A stretch of DNA of 35,745 nucleotides, from the NCBI GenBank assembly GCA_034429475.1, contig DAOUGD010000054.1, forward strand, positions 1-35,745. The letters are read 5' to 3'. The notes under the pieces were generated by a model. That model searched no databases. It was not told the DNA's origin and was given only the letters and a program-made list of their open reading frames with translations. This DNA comes from JAKQHY01 sp034429475. GTDB taxonomy: Bacteria > Chloroflexota > Anaerolineae > B4-G1 > SLSP01. A program made the position numbers and the translations under genes. Shown piece after piece: positions 1 through 8,250 of this stretch (positions within the stretch are counted from its first letter, which is position 1; each line of letters begins with the position of its first letter).

Positions 1-123
1 GTGCGCTTGAACCAAGTCGCCACCGAAACGGAGCGCACTATTTATCAGGTGAAGCATCAGTTGTTGGATAACTATATGGTTGAACAATTGCGTGCCCCGA
101 CCATCAAGATGACTTTTGCGTAA
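1..123 (+). CDS. C-terminal end of an unidentified protein (partial)
   Basis: Frame 1 is open from the first base to a TAA at 121-123, giving about 40 residues that end in KMTFA. The first codon is GTG, but the gene probably began before the window, so this is a tail rather than a short gene. The segment is mixed polar and hydrophobic with no motif I recognise. It points toward the lysoplasmalogenase-like gene on the other strand; the 141 bp between their stop codons hold a tRNA-like fragment and a strong hairpin. The reading frame is seen; that it is a real coding tail is an inference. Confidence 0.45.
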   Translation: MRLNQVATETERTIYQVKHQLLDNYMVEQLRAPTIKMTFA

Positions 124-150
124 GTCCTATACGAGTCAAAATTTTCATCT

Positions 151-203
151 GCTGAGTATGGTTGCGGACCAAAAGGTTTCAGGTTCAAGTCCTGACGGGG
201 GTA
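151..203 (+). pseudogene. tRNA 3'-half-like fragment
   Basis: A perfect 5-bp T stem (179-183 with 191-195) encloses the loop TTCAAGT and is followed by a 7-nt acceptor-like strand CGGGGGT and a discriminator A at 203. Upstream, 157-173 can fold as an anticodon arm with four of five pairs and the 7-nt loop TTGCGGA. No matching 5' acceptor strand or D arm is visible upstream, so this is not an intact tRNA. It may be a decayed tRNA or a tRNA-derived attachment-site remnant. Confidence 0.4.
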
Positions 204-207
204 CAAA

Positions 208-234
208 CAGGGGCGACACAGTGTGTCGCCCCTG
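208..234. terminator. 12-bp perfect hairpin between convergent genes
   Basis: Arms 208-219 and 223-234 are perfect inverted repeats of 12 bp, rich in GC, with a 3-nt loop. The hairpin lies between the plus-strand partial gene ending at 123 and the minus-strand gene ending at 265. On the plus strand a short T-rich stretch follows at 238-243. A two-way transcription terminator is the likeliest role. Confidence 0.5.
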
Positions 235-264
235 AATGGTTTTAAAAGCAGAATCAACGCTTCT

Positions 265-903
265 TTAAAACACAGCGTCCACCGAACCAGCAATCAAGCA
301 CTGTGCCGCGAAATAGGTAGCCAAGACCAGAACGCAAGCCCACTTGAACTCTTTTCGAAAACGATTGAGCGCCAGGATACTATCCGAGACAACAAAGAGA
401 ATCGCCCCGACGAAAGCCATCAACGCTCCACTGTGATCTAGCTGGATCCACCGCACCCAGGCTGACCAAATCATGATCAAGATAACCGTGATGTAGATGA
501 GGAGTGGCAATTTCAGTTTGCCGAGGGAAGGCGCAAGAACACTGTAGATACCCATGCCGTAGATGATCAGAGGGATGAACGGCCACCAGATCGGCGCAGC
601 AATCTCCGCCACAAACGCCACAATATAGAAAAGGTGCGCGATGAGAAACGCGCCCAGCCCGGCCACGAATCGATCCGAGGGCAACACCAGTAATACGTCC
701 CCCACCAGCGAAGCGACGAGGCCGGCAATCACCATCAGTTTGTAAAAGGACGAGGAAGGCTGTCCCAAGACGGCGATCAGCAGGATAAAGACCATCGTCA
801 GGGGTTTAAAGAGGTAGATGAGTCGCCGTGTGCGGCAATATTCAGCCCAGATGGTAATGGCAGACGAAAGGATGACCAGAGGGACAAATACAAATGTTAG
901 CAT
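265..903 (-). CDS. YhhN/TMEM86 family lysoplasmalogenase-like membrane protein
   Basis: A 212-residue, very hydrophobic protein with roughly seven to eight membrane segments. It carries the YhhN-family features: an early KPLTM segment (about residues 33-37), a GDVLLVLPSDRF stretch after the third helix, and a late D-S-x-L-A-L-N-R segment near residue 175. YhhN/TMEM86 proteins hydrolyse the vinyl-ether bond of lysoplasmalogen; for bacterial members this activity is inferred from the family. Length fits the family (about 200-220 residues). The ATG at 903 is preceded by GGAAGGTGAG, a fair ribosome binding site. The gene diverges from the hybrid kinase at 1110. The family call is fairly sure, the enzymatic activity less so. 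Confidence 0.7.
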   Translation of the reverse strand: MLTFVFVPLVILSSAITIWAEYCRTRRLIYLFKPLTMVFILLIAVLGQPSSSFYKLMVIAGLVASLVGDVLLVLPSDRFVAGLGAFLIAHLFYIVAFVAEIAAPIWWPFIPLIIYGMGIYSVLAPSLGKLKLPLLIYITVILIMIWSAWVRWIQLDHSGALMAFVGAILFVVSDSILALNRFRKEFKWACVLVLATYFAAQCLIAGSVDAVF

Positions 904-1034
904 AGTCTCACCTTCCCAGGGAATTTCTTTTCGAAAGTCATGGTTTTCTTGCCCAAAGTCACCTAACTATAAGGCCGATACACCCAATGGTCAATGGATC
1001 ATCGTCACGGTCAGACCAACCAACTGCATTCAAT

Positions 1035-1063
1035 TTGCCAATTCAATTTTTTGAGGATAAGAT
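1035..1063 (+). promoter_or_regulatory. Candidate sigma-70 type promoter for the hybrid kinase
   Basis: TTGCCA (1035-1040, five of six to TTGACA), a 17-bp spacer and TAAGAT (1058-1063, four of six to TATAAT) lie about 45 bp before the ATG at 1110. The rest of the 904-1109 divergent gap shows no other strong signal. Confidence 0.4.
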
Positions 1064-1109
1064 ACAACCAGTTTCCCACTGAGCCATTGAAGAAAGTGAT
1101 GCCAGCCCT

Positions 1110-3818
1110 ATGGATGAAACCATTCTGATCATAGACGATGACGAACAAACCCTCGACATGTTTGCCACCACACTCGCCCAGCCGAACTATGCCATCGTGA
1201 CGGCATTGGGTGGGCAAGTCGGCGTTGAAAAATATAGCCATATCCGGCCGGCGATTACCTTTGTGGATCTGTGGATGGCGGGCAAGGATGGCTTTCAGGT
1301 GTTAAAAGAAATCCGCGCGCAAGACCCGGATGCGGAAGTGGTCTTGATGACCAGCCATAGCGACAAAAACACCATCCTCGCGGCCCTGCGCGCCTACGCC
1401 TCCGACTTTGTCCTCAAGCCCATTGAACCGGATATGATGGATAACATCCTCCGCCGCGCCGAGGAACGCTTGCAGGTGAAGCGCCAGCTCCACGCGGCGC
1501 AGGCGGCCCTGCAAACCTCCCACACCAAACTGGAACAGCAGGTCGCGGCGCGCACCGCCGAACTGCAAGCGGCCAATACTGCGCTGCGGGAAAGCGAGAG
1601 GAACCTCCGGCGGGCGCAGCAGGTCGCGCACGTTGGCTCGTGGCAGTTTAACCTGAACAAAGGTAGTATAACCGTCTCGGAAGAGGCCCGCCGCATCTAT
1701 GGCCTGGAAGAACACGAGTGGAGCATCAAGGAAGTGCAGACAATTCCCCTGCCGGAATACAGAGGCGCGCTGGACGCCGCATTGGAGGGGCTGATCAAGG
1801 AAGGTCGCCCCTACGACATCGAATTCCGCATCCGCCGGCCCACCGATGGAGTGATCCTTGACATCCACTCGGTGGCCGAATATGACTCGGAGCGCCGTAT
1901 CGTCATCGGCGTCATTCAGGACATCACTGCTCAAAAAAAGTCGGAGAAGGCGCTGCTGGAAAGCGAGGCGCGGTATCGTGAACTTGCCGGCAGTATCACG
2001 GATGTGTTCTTCGCCATGGATCAGGACTTGCGCTATATCTTCTGGAACCAGGCTTCCGAACAGTTGACCGGAATCATGGCGAAAGACGCGCTGGGCAAAA
2101 CCATCTACGACTTATTCCCCGATGAAGCCGGCGGCAAAGCCGCCGCAGTCTATCAGGAAGTGATAGCGACCCACCAACCCCGAACCTTCATCAATGAACA
2201 CCGTCTGGGCGACACCAGTTCTTGGTTTGAAATCAATGCCTATCCCACCCAACAAGGCGTTTCGGTATTCGTCAAAGACATCACCGAGCGCAAACAAGTG
2301 GAGGCGGCGCTACGCGAAAGCGAGGAACGCTTCCGCGCCGCATTCTACACTAGCCCGGATGCCATCAACATCAACCGCCTGTCAGATGGGCTGTTTATAG
2401 AGGCTAACGAAGGCTTCCTACGCCTGATGGGATACACCTGGGATGAGGTCGCCGGTCGTTCGTCGCTAGGGTTGAATATCTGGGCCGATCCCCGCGACCG
2501 CGACCACCTGGTCGCCGGGCTGCAAACGAACGGCGTCGTCGAGAATCTGGAAACGCAATTCCGTCGGAAGGATGGCGAAGTCCGCACGGGGCTGATGTCG
2601 GCTCGCATTCTGCGGCTGGGGGGAGAGCTGTGCGTCCTCTCTATCACCCGCGATATTACTGAGCGCAGCGACCTGGAACAGCAGTTGCGGCGGCAGGAGC
2701 GATTGGCAGCAGTGGGACAACTCGCCGCGGGCATCGCCCACGACTTCCGCAACCTCTTGACGACCATCATGCTCTATGCCCAACTTTCCCTGCGCAAACC
2801 GGGAGTGCCGCCCCAGGTCGGTCAGGCACTCGACATCATTCATGGCGAATCCCAAAAAGCCGCGACGCTTGTCCAACAGATCCTCGATTTCAGCAGCCGG
2901 GCGATGATCACCCTGCGCCCGCTGGCCCTGGACGTCGGCATCACCGAAATCGTCGCCACCTTGCAGCGCACGCTCCCTGAGAACATCCACCTCACCGTCA
3001 CCACCGGCGCAGAGGACTACACCATTGCCGGCGACATGGGCCAAATCCAGCAAGTGGTGATGAATCTGGCATTGAACAGCCGCGATGCGATGCCGGCAGG
3101 CGGCGACCTGTGCTTCATTCTATCTCGCCTGAAAGTGGAACCGGAGGAAACGCCGCCGGTGGCCGACATGCCGCCCGGGGAGTGGGTCTGCCTCGCCGTC
3201 GCCGATACCGGCACAGGAATGAGCGAGGCCGTAGCCGCGCATCTGTTCGAGCCATTCTTCACCACCAAGGAAGTCGGCAAAGGTACGGGGCTGGGCCTGG
3301 CGCAGGTTTACGGTATCGTCCGGCAGCACCGGGGCTACATCGGCGTCAAGACAGCCGAGGGCGCCGGCACCACCTTCACTCTCTACTTACCGGCCAACGA
3401 CGCCCGCCCCACCGCCGCCAAACCCCTCCTTGCCGCGCCGCCGGGTCAAGGTGAAACTATCTTATTGGTGGAAGACAATGATAAACTCCGCGCCGCCGGC
3501 GAGAGCCTCCTTGAAACGCTAGGCTACCACGTCATAACAGCGAAACACGGGCGGGAGGCCCTGGGGCTTTACGCAGCAGAAGGAAGTCAGATTGACCTGG
3601 TCATCACGGACATCGTAATGCCGGAGATGGGTGGCAAGGAATTGTTGACAGAACTGCGACGGTTGGCGCCGCAGGTGAAAGCATTGGGCGTCACCGGCTA
3701 CGCAATGCAAGAGAACCTGGAAACGTTGCAGCAAGCCGGATTCCTCGACGTGCTCAACAAACCCTTCGATATCGAAACGTTGGCTCAGGTTATCCGGCGC
3801 GTACTGGCGGCCTCCTGA
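1110..3818 (+). CDS. Hybrid sensor histidine kinase: REC - PAS x3 - HisKA - HATPase - REC
   Basis: A 902-residue soluble signalling protein. An N-terminal receiver (about 1-122) has acidic residues 9-11, phospho-acceptor D53 and K103. A coiled linker (about 125-170) leads to three PAS-like sensor segments (about 170-280, 283-398 and 402-520), each ending in a D-I-T motif. The HisKA domain carries phospho-acceptor H544 in the context IAHDFRN. The ATPase domain has the N box around N652/N656, DTGTG (699-703) and GTGLGL (725-730). A C-terminal receiver has D834 and K884. No membrane helix is seen, so it should act in the cytoplasm, perhaps with the N-terminal receiver taking input from another kinase. 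This kinase type (IAHDFRN) often works with its own C-terminal receiver; no separate regulator lies next to it. The signal sensed is unknown. Confidence 0.93.
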   Translation: MDETILIIDDDEQTLDMFATTLAQPNYAIVTALGGQVGVEKYSHIRPAITFVDLWMAGKDGFQVLKEIRAQDPDAEVVLMTSHSDKNTILAALRAYASDFVLKPIEPDMMDNILRRAEERLQVKRQLHAAQAALQTSHTKLEQQVAARTAELQAANTALRESERNLRRAQQVAHVGSWQFNLNKGSITVSEEARRIYGLEEHEWSIKEVQTIPLPEYRGALDAALEGLIKEGRPYDIEFRIRRPTDGVILDIHSVAEYDSERRIVIGVIQDITAQKKSEKALLESEARYRELAGSITDVFFAMDQDLRYIFWNQASEQLTGIMAKDALGKTIYDLFPDEAGGKAAAVYQEVIATHQPRTFINEHRLGDTSSWFEINAYPTQQGVSVFVKDITERKQVEAALRESEERFRAAFYTSPDAININRLSDGLFIEANEGFLRLMGYTWDEVAGRSSLGLNIWADPRDRDHLVAGLQTNGVVENLETQFRRKDGEVRTGLMSARILRLGGELCVLSITRDITERSDLEQQLRRQERLAAVGQLAAGIAHDFRNLLTTIMLYAQLSLRKPGVPPQVGQALDIIHGESQKAATLVQQILDFSSRAMITLRPLALDVGITEIVATLQRTLPENIHLTVTTGAEDYTIAGDMGQIQQVVMNLALNSRDAMPAGGDLCFILSRLKVEPEETPPVADMPPGEWVCLAVADTGTGMSEAVAAHLFEPFFTTKEVGKGTGLGLAQVYGIVRQHRGYIGVKTAEGAGTTFTLYLPANDARPTAAKPLLAAPPGQGETILLVEDNDKLRAAGESLLETLGYHVITAKHGREALGLYAAEGSQIDLVITDIVMPEMGGKELLTELRRLAPQVKALGVTGYAMQENLETLQQAGFLDVLNKPFDIETLAQVIRRVLAAS

Positions 3819-3910
3819 GATACCCATTCCATCGTGGTAAGCTCCCCCGCCTTGCAAAACGGTGCGATTGAAAGGGTGACTCCGAACTCAATTGTTGGCG
3901 CGTAGTAACG

Positions 3911-4819
3911 ATGAACCGGTCCATAGACGCATTGATAGCAACCTCATTGCAAAACATCCACCGGCGCGCGTGGGAAACGGTGCAGCAGGCGCAGGGCGCA
4001 GGGACGCCGCCGGAGTGTCACATCTGGCGCAGCGCCGCCAACGCAGGCTGCGTCTGCGTGCAGTGGCGCAAGACTTACGGGACGGTCTACGCCGCCTTCG
4101 CCCACGATCCAGACGCGGCGCTCGTGGCGGAAGTCGGCGCGTGGCTGGAAGTTGTGCTGGCGGCGCGGGACGGGCGCGACGTATATTGCCAGGCGTGCGG
4201 CGACAATCCCACCCTTACGGATTACCTCCCAATGCACGGCTTCCGGCTGGACAGCGCCGGATTTGAACTGCGCTGCGGCGGCCCCATCCCTGACGCCGCG
4301 CCCCACCCCGCTCTGCTTCCCCGCCCCTACGCCGCCGCCGCCCTTGACGCCTACCTCGCTCTGCTGGACGCGGCCTTCGCCCCCCTGCGTTACACCAACG
4401 GCTGGACGCTGGCCGAGTTTACCCGCAACCGGGAGCAACTCGCGCGGCGCTGGGCCGCCAAATCGGGTCAGGGGGACTTCGTCGCCTTTTGGACAAGCGA
4501 GGATTTCTCAACGGATTTAACGGAAAAATTCGCTCAATCCGTTCCATCCGTTGAGGCTAACCTCAACGGGGAAACGCTCGTCGGCCTGTACGAGTTGAAC
4601 CGGGACACGCTCAACACCCTCGCCGTGCATCCTGCCGTACAGCGCCGGGGCTATGGCGCCGCCCTGCTCCGTCACGCCCTCCACACAATCCGCGAGCGGC
4701 GCGGGCATCCGTGGGCCTACCTCAACGTGGTAGAAAACAACACCGCCGCCCTGAACTTCTACCAAAAGCACGGTTTTACCCGCACGGGCCACTACCGCGA
4801 GTACACCTATTGCCCATAA
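3911..4819 (+). CDS. GNAT family N-acetyltransferase with an internal repeat insertion
   Basis: A 302-residue protein. The C-terminal part holds the acetyl-CoA binding motif of GNAT enzymes (V-H-P-x-V-Q-R-R-G-Y-G-A-A-L-L, about residues 240-254), followed by the N-T-A-A-L-N-F-Y-x-K-x-G-F segment typical of the fold's end. The N-terminal half is weakly conserved and could be a second, degenerate GNAT-like domain. Residues about 199-216 are encoded by a 47-bp inverted repeat (4508-4554) that looks like an in-frame intrusion in a loop just before a GNAT strand (ETLVGLYEL). The substrate is unknown. The ATG at 3911 lacks a clear ribosome binding site. It may be co-transcribed with the kinase gene 92 bp upstream. 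Confidence 0.8.
   Translation: MNRSIDALIATSLQNIHRRAWETVQQAQGAGTPPECHIWRSAANAGCVCVQWRKTYGTVYAAFAHDPDAALVAEVGAWLEVVLAARDGRDVYCQACGDNPTLTDYLPMHGFRLDSAGFELRCGGPIPDAAPHPALLPRPYAAAALDAYLALLDAAFAPLRYTNGWTLAEFTRNREQLARRWAAKSGQGDFVAFWTSEDFSTDLTEKFAQSVPSVEANLNGETLVGLYELNRDTLNTLAVHPAVQRRGYGAALLRHALHTIRERRGHPWAYLNVVENNTAALNFYQKHGFTRTGHYREYTYCP
4508..4554. repeat. Inverted repeat of 9-bp-period units inside the GNAT gene
   Basis: Arms 4508-4524 and 4538-4554 are inverted copies (17 bp, two mismatches) built on the word AACGGAT and its complement ATCCGTT with about 9-bp spacing. The same words, in the same head-to-head arrangement, form the repeat at 13846-13904. The element is translated in frame as part of the acetyltransferase. 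Confidence 0.75.
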
Positions 4820-4826
4820 ACCAATG

Positions 4827-5876
4827 TCACAAATACCCGCCAGCCGGCAACAACCCCACAGAAGCCAGAATTTCGCCGGTCTCGGCGATCATCGCCTCCG
4901 GCATCCGCAGCCCCGAATAGATCATCGGCGGCTCCGCCGTGCGGGCGTTGGGGCCGTAGGCCATCCAGTGGTCAATGAGCTTGTTCGCTTCGGCGAAGTA
5001 GTTGCTGCCGTAGGGCCAATCGCTCACCAGCGCAAAGACGGCGCTCACGGCCCGCTTCAACCGGGCGGATAGGGTCTGAGCTTCCGTGTGCATCCCGGAT
5101 TCCAACATCGTGATCATTTCGCCCAGCCGCGCCGGGAAGCTGTTGGCGGAGCTTAACAGCAGCCCATCATACGGCCCGCCGGATTCCGCCAGCCAGCGCG
5201 CCGCATCACCCTCCGCGCCGCGCACGAGGAACACCCTGCTCCGGCCTTCGTCGGCCAGCGCGACGCGATCCGCCCCGCTCGTATCCTTGAACATAAAGAA
5301 GTTGGGATAGCGCGCCGCCAGATCGCAGACCAGCTCCGGCGACATCTCATTCTGCGTGATCTGCGGCAGTTGGTAGAGGGCCACCGGCAGGCCCAGATCG
5401 AGCACGGCTTCCAGGTCCGCCTTGATCTGCGCCTGCGTCAGGTCTGCGCCACACGGCGGGCAGACGGTGAAGCCGCAGACGTGCGCCTGCGCCAATGCCG
5501 TCAACGCATCGTCGGCGCCCGTCCGCGCCTTGAGCCGAACCAGCGTGCGTGTGAGGGCCGCCAGCATCGCGTCCACGTCCTCCCGCAGCACGCCAACGAG
5601 GAAGCGCGTGTCCAGCGCGGCGGCCAGATCGAGCGTGACATCCAGCAAAGCGTCTATCTCCTCCTCAGCCATCAACCAGCCATCGCCGGTAGAGCCGGGG
5701 ACGAGAAAGCCGCCGACATAAGGCATCATGGCGCGCCAATGCGCGGCCTGCCGTGCGGCGTCGGGCATACCACTTGGAAGGTAATGTGTGATCGGCGGGC
5801 ACCATAAGCGCGGCATCCGGGGGCCGATCAGCCGTCTGATCATCGCTTGACGTTGCTCAAACACTGATTTTTGCAT
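4827..5876 (-). CDS. Dihydrodipicolinate synthase (DapA/NAL) family aldolase-like protein
   Basis: About 349 residues from the ATG at 5876. A longer frame reaches a TTG at 5918, but the ATG is preceded by GGAG seven bases upstream and is the better start. The protein is a TIM-barrel DapA/N-acetylneuraminate lyase family member: GSTGDGW near the N-terminus corresponds to the usual G(T)TGE loop, YQLP (tyrosine near residue 168) to the catalytic YNxP, and FKDTSG carries the Schiff-base lysine near residue 197. The family condenses or cleaves pyruvate or similar 2-oxo acids with aldehydes; the substrate cannot be read here. It is longer than classical DapA (about 290-300), with extra N-terminal and C-terminal segments. 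It stands apart from lysine biosynthesis genes, so a catabolic role is as likely. Confidence 0.8.
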   Translation of the reverse strand: MQKSVFEQRQAMIRRLIGPRMPRLWCPPITHYLPSGMPDAARQAAHWRAMMPYVGGFLVPGSTGDGWLMAEEEIDALLDVTLDLAAALDTRFLVGVLREDVDAMLAALTRTLVRLKARTGADDALTALAQAHVCGFTVCPPCGADLTQAQIKADLEAVLDLGLPVALYQLPQITQNEMSPELVCDLAARYPNFFMFKDTSGADRVALADEGRSRVFLVRGAEGDAARWLAESGGPYDGLLLSSANSFPARLGEMITMLESGMHTEAQTLSARLKRAVSAVFALVSDWPYGSNYFAEANKLIDHWMAYGPNARTAEPPMIYSGLRMPEAMIAETGEILASVGLLPAGGYL

Positions 5877-6011
5877 GGGTGCGCTCCATTCAGCGTTCTG
5901 AATTACTCCAATGCTCAACGCGCGCCCGCCTTATGCCGCGCGTTACGCATTTCCCATTGCTGACGCCCCTGACAAAACCGGGATTTCAGCCACAGAGCAA
6001 CCGGCGAATGC

Positions 6012-6746
6012 TTACCGGCGGCGCCGGCGGCCGAGTATGCGCAAGAGTTTGAGGAATAGGTTGATGAAGTCCAGGTACAGGCTGAGCGCCCCCAGCACCC
6101 CAACGCGCGCCACGACCTGAGCATCCCCGGCGGCCAAAGCCGCCACGACACGCTGCTTGATACGCTGCGTATCGTAAATAGTCAGCCCCAAGAACAACAG
6201 GATGCCAAAGTATGTCAACAACCATTCAAGCTCAGAGCTGGCGAAAAACATGTTGACCAGCGAGGCGATCAATAGTCCGACCAGCCCCATGAGAAGATAA
6301 CTGCCCCACTTGCTCAAATCCATTTTGTTGGTGTATCCGATAAGTCCCATCACCCCGAACAGGCCGGCGGTGACGCCGAAGGCCAACGCAATACTGCTCA
6401 TCGTATAAGCCAGGAAGATGAAGGACAGCGTGATCCCGTTGACAACGGCATAAACGAGGAACCAGGCGCGCGCGGCGTTGATAGACAAGCGATGGATACG
6501 CGCCTGTAGCTGCCACACTAAAACCAATTCTCCGATGAGCAGGGCATAAAAGAGGAGAGGAACCTCGGCTAACAGCACGAGCACTATCACCAACGGCGAA
6601 TAGACCATCAAGGCGGCCATTAAGCCCGTAGCGCACAGCCCCAAACACATCCACAGGTACACATGGCGCATGACGCTGGCGAATGTTTCGCTGACCTGGA
6701 GTTCCCCCGGCGCGAAGGTTGCCTCATTCGGATAGATGTATGTCAT
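6012..6746 (-). CDS. Bax inhibitor-1 / YccA family membrane protein
   Basis: A 244-residue protein with seven predicted membrane helices, the size and layout of the BI-1 (TMBIM) family. Family marks include the long cytosolic N-terminus ending before the first helix, the Y-D-T-Q segment after the sixth helix, and the LYLDFINLF motif in the last helix with its conserved aspartate. Bacterial BI-1 proteins such as BsYetJ are pH-sensitive calcium leak channels; this function is known for a few members and inferred here. The C-terminus ends in a run of arginines. AAGGAGG precedes the ATG by eight bases, a strong ribosome binding site. The neighbours do not suggest a partner. Confidence 0.88.
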   Translation of the reverse strand: MTYIYPNEATFAPGELQVSETFASVMRHVYLWMCLGLCATGLMAALMVYSPLVIVLVLLAEVPLLFYALLIGELVLVWQLQARIHRLSINAARAWFLVYAVVNGITLSFIFLAYTMSSIALAFGVTAGLFGVMGLIGYTNKMDLSKWGSYLLMGLVGLLIASLVNMFFASSELEWLLTYFGILLFLGLTIYDTQRIKQRVVAALAAGDAQVVARVGVLGALSLYLDFINLFLKLLRILGRRRRR

Positions 6747-6928
6747 TTCAGCCTCCTTAAAATAGCTTAAAATCTCACATCCAATGCTTTAAAGATACAC
6801 CTGAAAATCGTGACAGCAACTTATAGACAAGCGAATTAAATGTGGCACAACTGGTCAATAACACGGTGGCAATCCCTGCCACAAAACTTAGCCTCATCCT
6901 AAAAAATCTTTGCGCCTTTGCGTGAAAC

Positions 6929-6948
6929 CTTCCTCTTTTTTGAGGAAG
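6929..6948. terminator. Small hairpin in the gap upstream of the BI-1 gene
   Basis: CTTCCTC (6929-6935) and GAGGAAG (6942-6948) enclose six T residues. It sits immediately after the minus-strand methyltransferase stop codon (6949), so it may terminate that transcript. The rest of 6747-6928 shows no convincing signal. Confidence 0.35.
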
Positions 6949-7524
6949 TCATGTCTCACGTTTGCCATCCACCATCTCCCACGGTTTTTCTTTCATGCGG
7001 TAGAGGTAAAGGTGATCATCACGATCAAGGGCGGCAAATTCCCAGCCGGGAAACACAAAAGCGCGACTCACGATCCGCGTATTGGGACGCAGTTCCCGCC
7101 AGAATTTGTGCATCAAGCGCTCGTTGGTCTTTTGCATCAGATACATAACGACGACATCTGCCTCGCTCAAATCCTGGTCGAAAAAGTTACCGCGAATGAC
7201 ACGGACGCGGTCTTGCAGGCCAAGCGCTCTGACGCGCAGCCGAATCCACAGACACCGCAGCGGATCGATCTCGATGCCCACAGCGCGCGCGCCGAATTCC
7301 TGCGCAGCCAGGATGAGGAGGCGGCCATCGCCCGCGCCCAGGTCGTAAACCACGTCGCCGGGGCCGACTTCAGCCAGCGCCAACATCTTGCGCACCGTCC
7401 GCCGCGCCGTCGGGACCCAGGGCGCGCCCAACGGCCCCGTCCACAAGACGGAAAAGGCCGCCAACGAAACCAGCAGCCAGAGAAGCCACAGGGCAATGTC
7501 GAGGATGGTTAATTGACAGGTCAT
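6949..7524 (-). CDS. Membrane-anchored class I SAM-dependent methyltransferase
   Basis: 191 residues. Residues about 8-28 form one hydrophobic helix, likely a membrane anchor. The catalytic domain follows, with motif I DLGAGDG (61-67) and an acidic residue at the end of strand 2 (GIEID, about 84-88) for binding S-adenosylmethionine. A later N-F-F segment and an acidic strand (EADVVVMYL) match motifs seen in small DOT1-like or FkbM-like methyltransferases. The methyl acceptor is unknown. No ribosome binding site precedes the ATG at 7524; the sequence just upstream is a heptanucleotide repeat tract and the end of the HD gene (stop at 7543), so translation may be coupled to that gene. Confidence 0.78.
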   Translation of the reverse strand: MTCQLTILDIALWLLWLLVSLAAFSVLWTGPLGAPWVPTARRTVRKMLALAEVGPGDVVYDLGAGDGRLLILAAQEFGARAVGIEIDPLRCLWIRLRVRALGLQDRVRVIRGNFFDQDLSEADVVVMYLMQKTNERLMHKFWRELRPNTRIVSRAFVFPGWEFAALDRDDHLYLYRMKEKPWEMVDGKRET

Positions 7525-7531
7525 GGGAAAA

Positions 7532-7566
7532 GGAAGTAGGGATTAGGGAGTAGGGAGTAAGGGAGA
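7532..7566. repeat. Heptanucleotide tract between the HD and methyltransferase genes
   Basis: Five consecutive 7-bp units of the type GGGAGTA, with small variations, fill the junction. The last codons and the stop codon of the HD protein are read from this tract on the minus strand, giving the C-terminal residues FSPLLPTP. Confidence 0.75.
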
Positions 7567-8238
7567 AAACTGAATCTCAGCTTCAAGTTCGATGAGAAAA
7601 GCTTTCATAAACGCCGCCAGAGGCTCGGCGATGCGCCGGGCGGTGGCGGTGTGCAGCTCGTCTATGAGGCTGATTTGCAGGTTGATCTGATCCATAATCG
7701 TCGGCCCAATGCCCAGACCGGCAGCATGGCGGGCCGTAAAGTCGTCCGCCGACAATCCCCACGTTTCCCCTTTGATAACCTCCGGCGCGTACTCCGGTTT
7801 GGCGTACTTGGAGGTGAACGCGCGCATCAGCCCCACCGCGCCGAGCGTGTCGAGAAGGTCGGCATCGCGCAGGAGGTATCCCAGCGCGTCCCAATCACCG
7901 TGGATGGCGCTGTGGTTGTGGATGGCCTTGGCGATGCCAGCGATCTCGTCTTCGGCAAACAGACCCCGCTCGCGCAGAAACCGCGCCGCGATCGCGGCGC
8001 CAACCGGGCCGTGATCGTTGCGCGTCTCAAGCTGCGTCAGGCCAATGTCGTGGAGCAGCGCGGCGGCCTCCACCAGTTCCAGGTCGGCAAAGCCCTCGCA
8101 CTGCGCGAGGTACAGCGCCCGGCGGCGCACCCGATCCACGTGCTTGAAATCGTGCCCGATTTTGAGGTCGGGGTTGACGACGCCGGCCATCGCCTGCACG
8201 ACGTAGGCCTCAATTTGTTGGATTTTGTCCGTTGGCAT
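7543..8238 (-). CDS. HD domain phosphohydrolase
   Basis: 231 residues. The HD superfamily signature is clear: a first histidine in GHDFKHV (about 29-35), the HD pair in LLHDIG (H63-D64), the HNHS motif (about 107-110) and an aspartate in RDADLLD (near 128). These residues bind one or two metals. Members hydrolyse nucleotides, (p)ppGpp or cyclic nucleotides; which one cannot be told from sequence. The C-terminus is encoded by a heptanucleotide repeat tract and is probably not functional. GGAGG lies five bases before the ATG at 8238. The APH-family gene ends 12 bp upstream, so the two are likely co-transcribed, with the methyltransferase gene downstream. Confidence 0.85.
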   Translation of the reverse strand: MPTDKIQQIEAYVVQAMAGVVNPDLKIGHDFKHVDRVRRRALYLAQCEGFADLELVEAAALLHDIGLTQLETRNDHGPVGAAIAARFLRERGLFAEDEIAGIAKAIHNHSAIHGDWDALGYLLRDADLLDTLGAVGLMRAFTSKYAKPEYAPEVIKGETWGLSADDFTARHAAGLGIGPTIMDQINLQISLIDELHTATARRIAEPLAAFMKAFLIELEAEIQFSPLLPTP

Positions 8239-8250
8239 AAAACCTCCAAT

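Noticed and set aside
72..293. Small minus-strand frame containing a PRQDLNLKP-like peptide
   Set aside because: This peptide is the usual false translation of a tRNA T-arm region, so the frame is an artefact of the tRNA fragment.
5877..5918. Upstream TTG start for the DapA-family gene
   Set aside because: The ATG at 5876 has a well-placed GGAG, while the TTG has no ribosome binding site and adds residues unlike the family.
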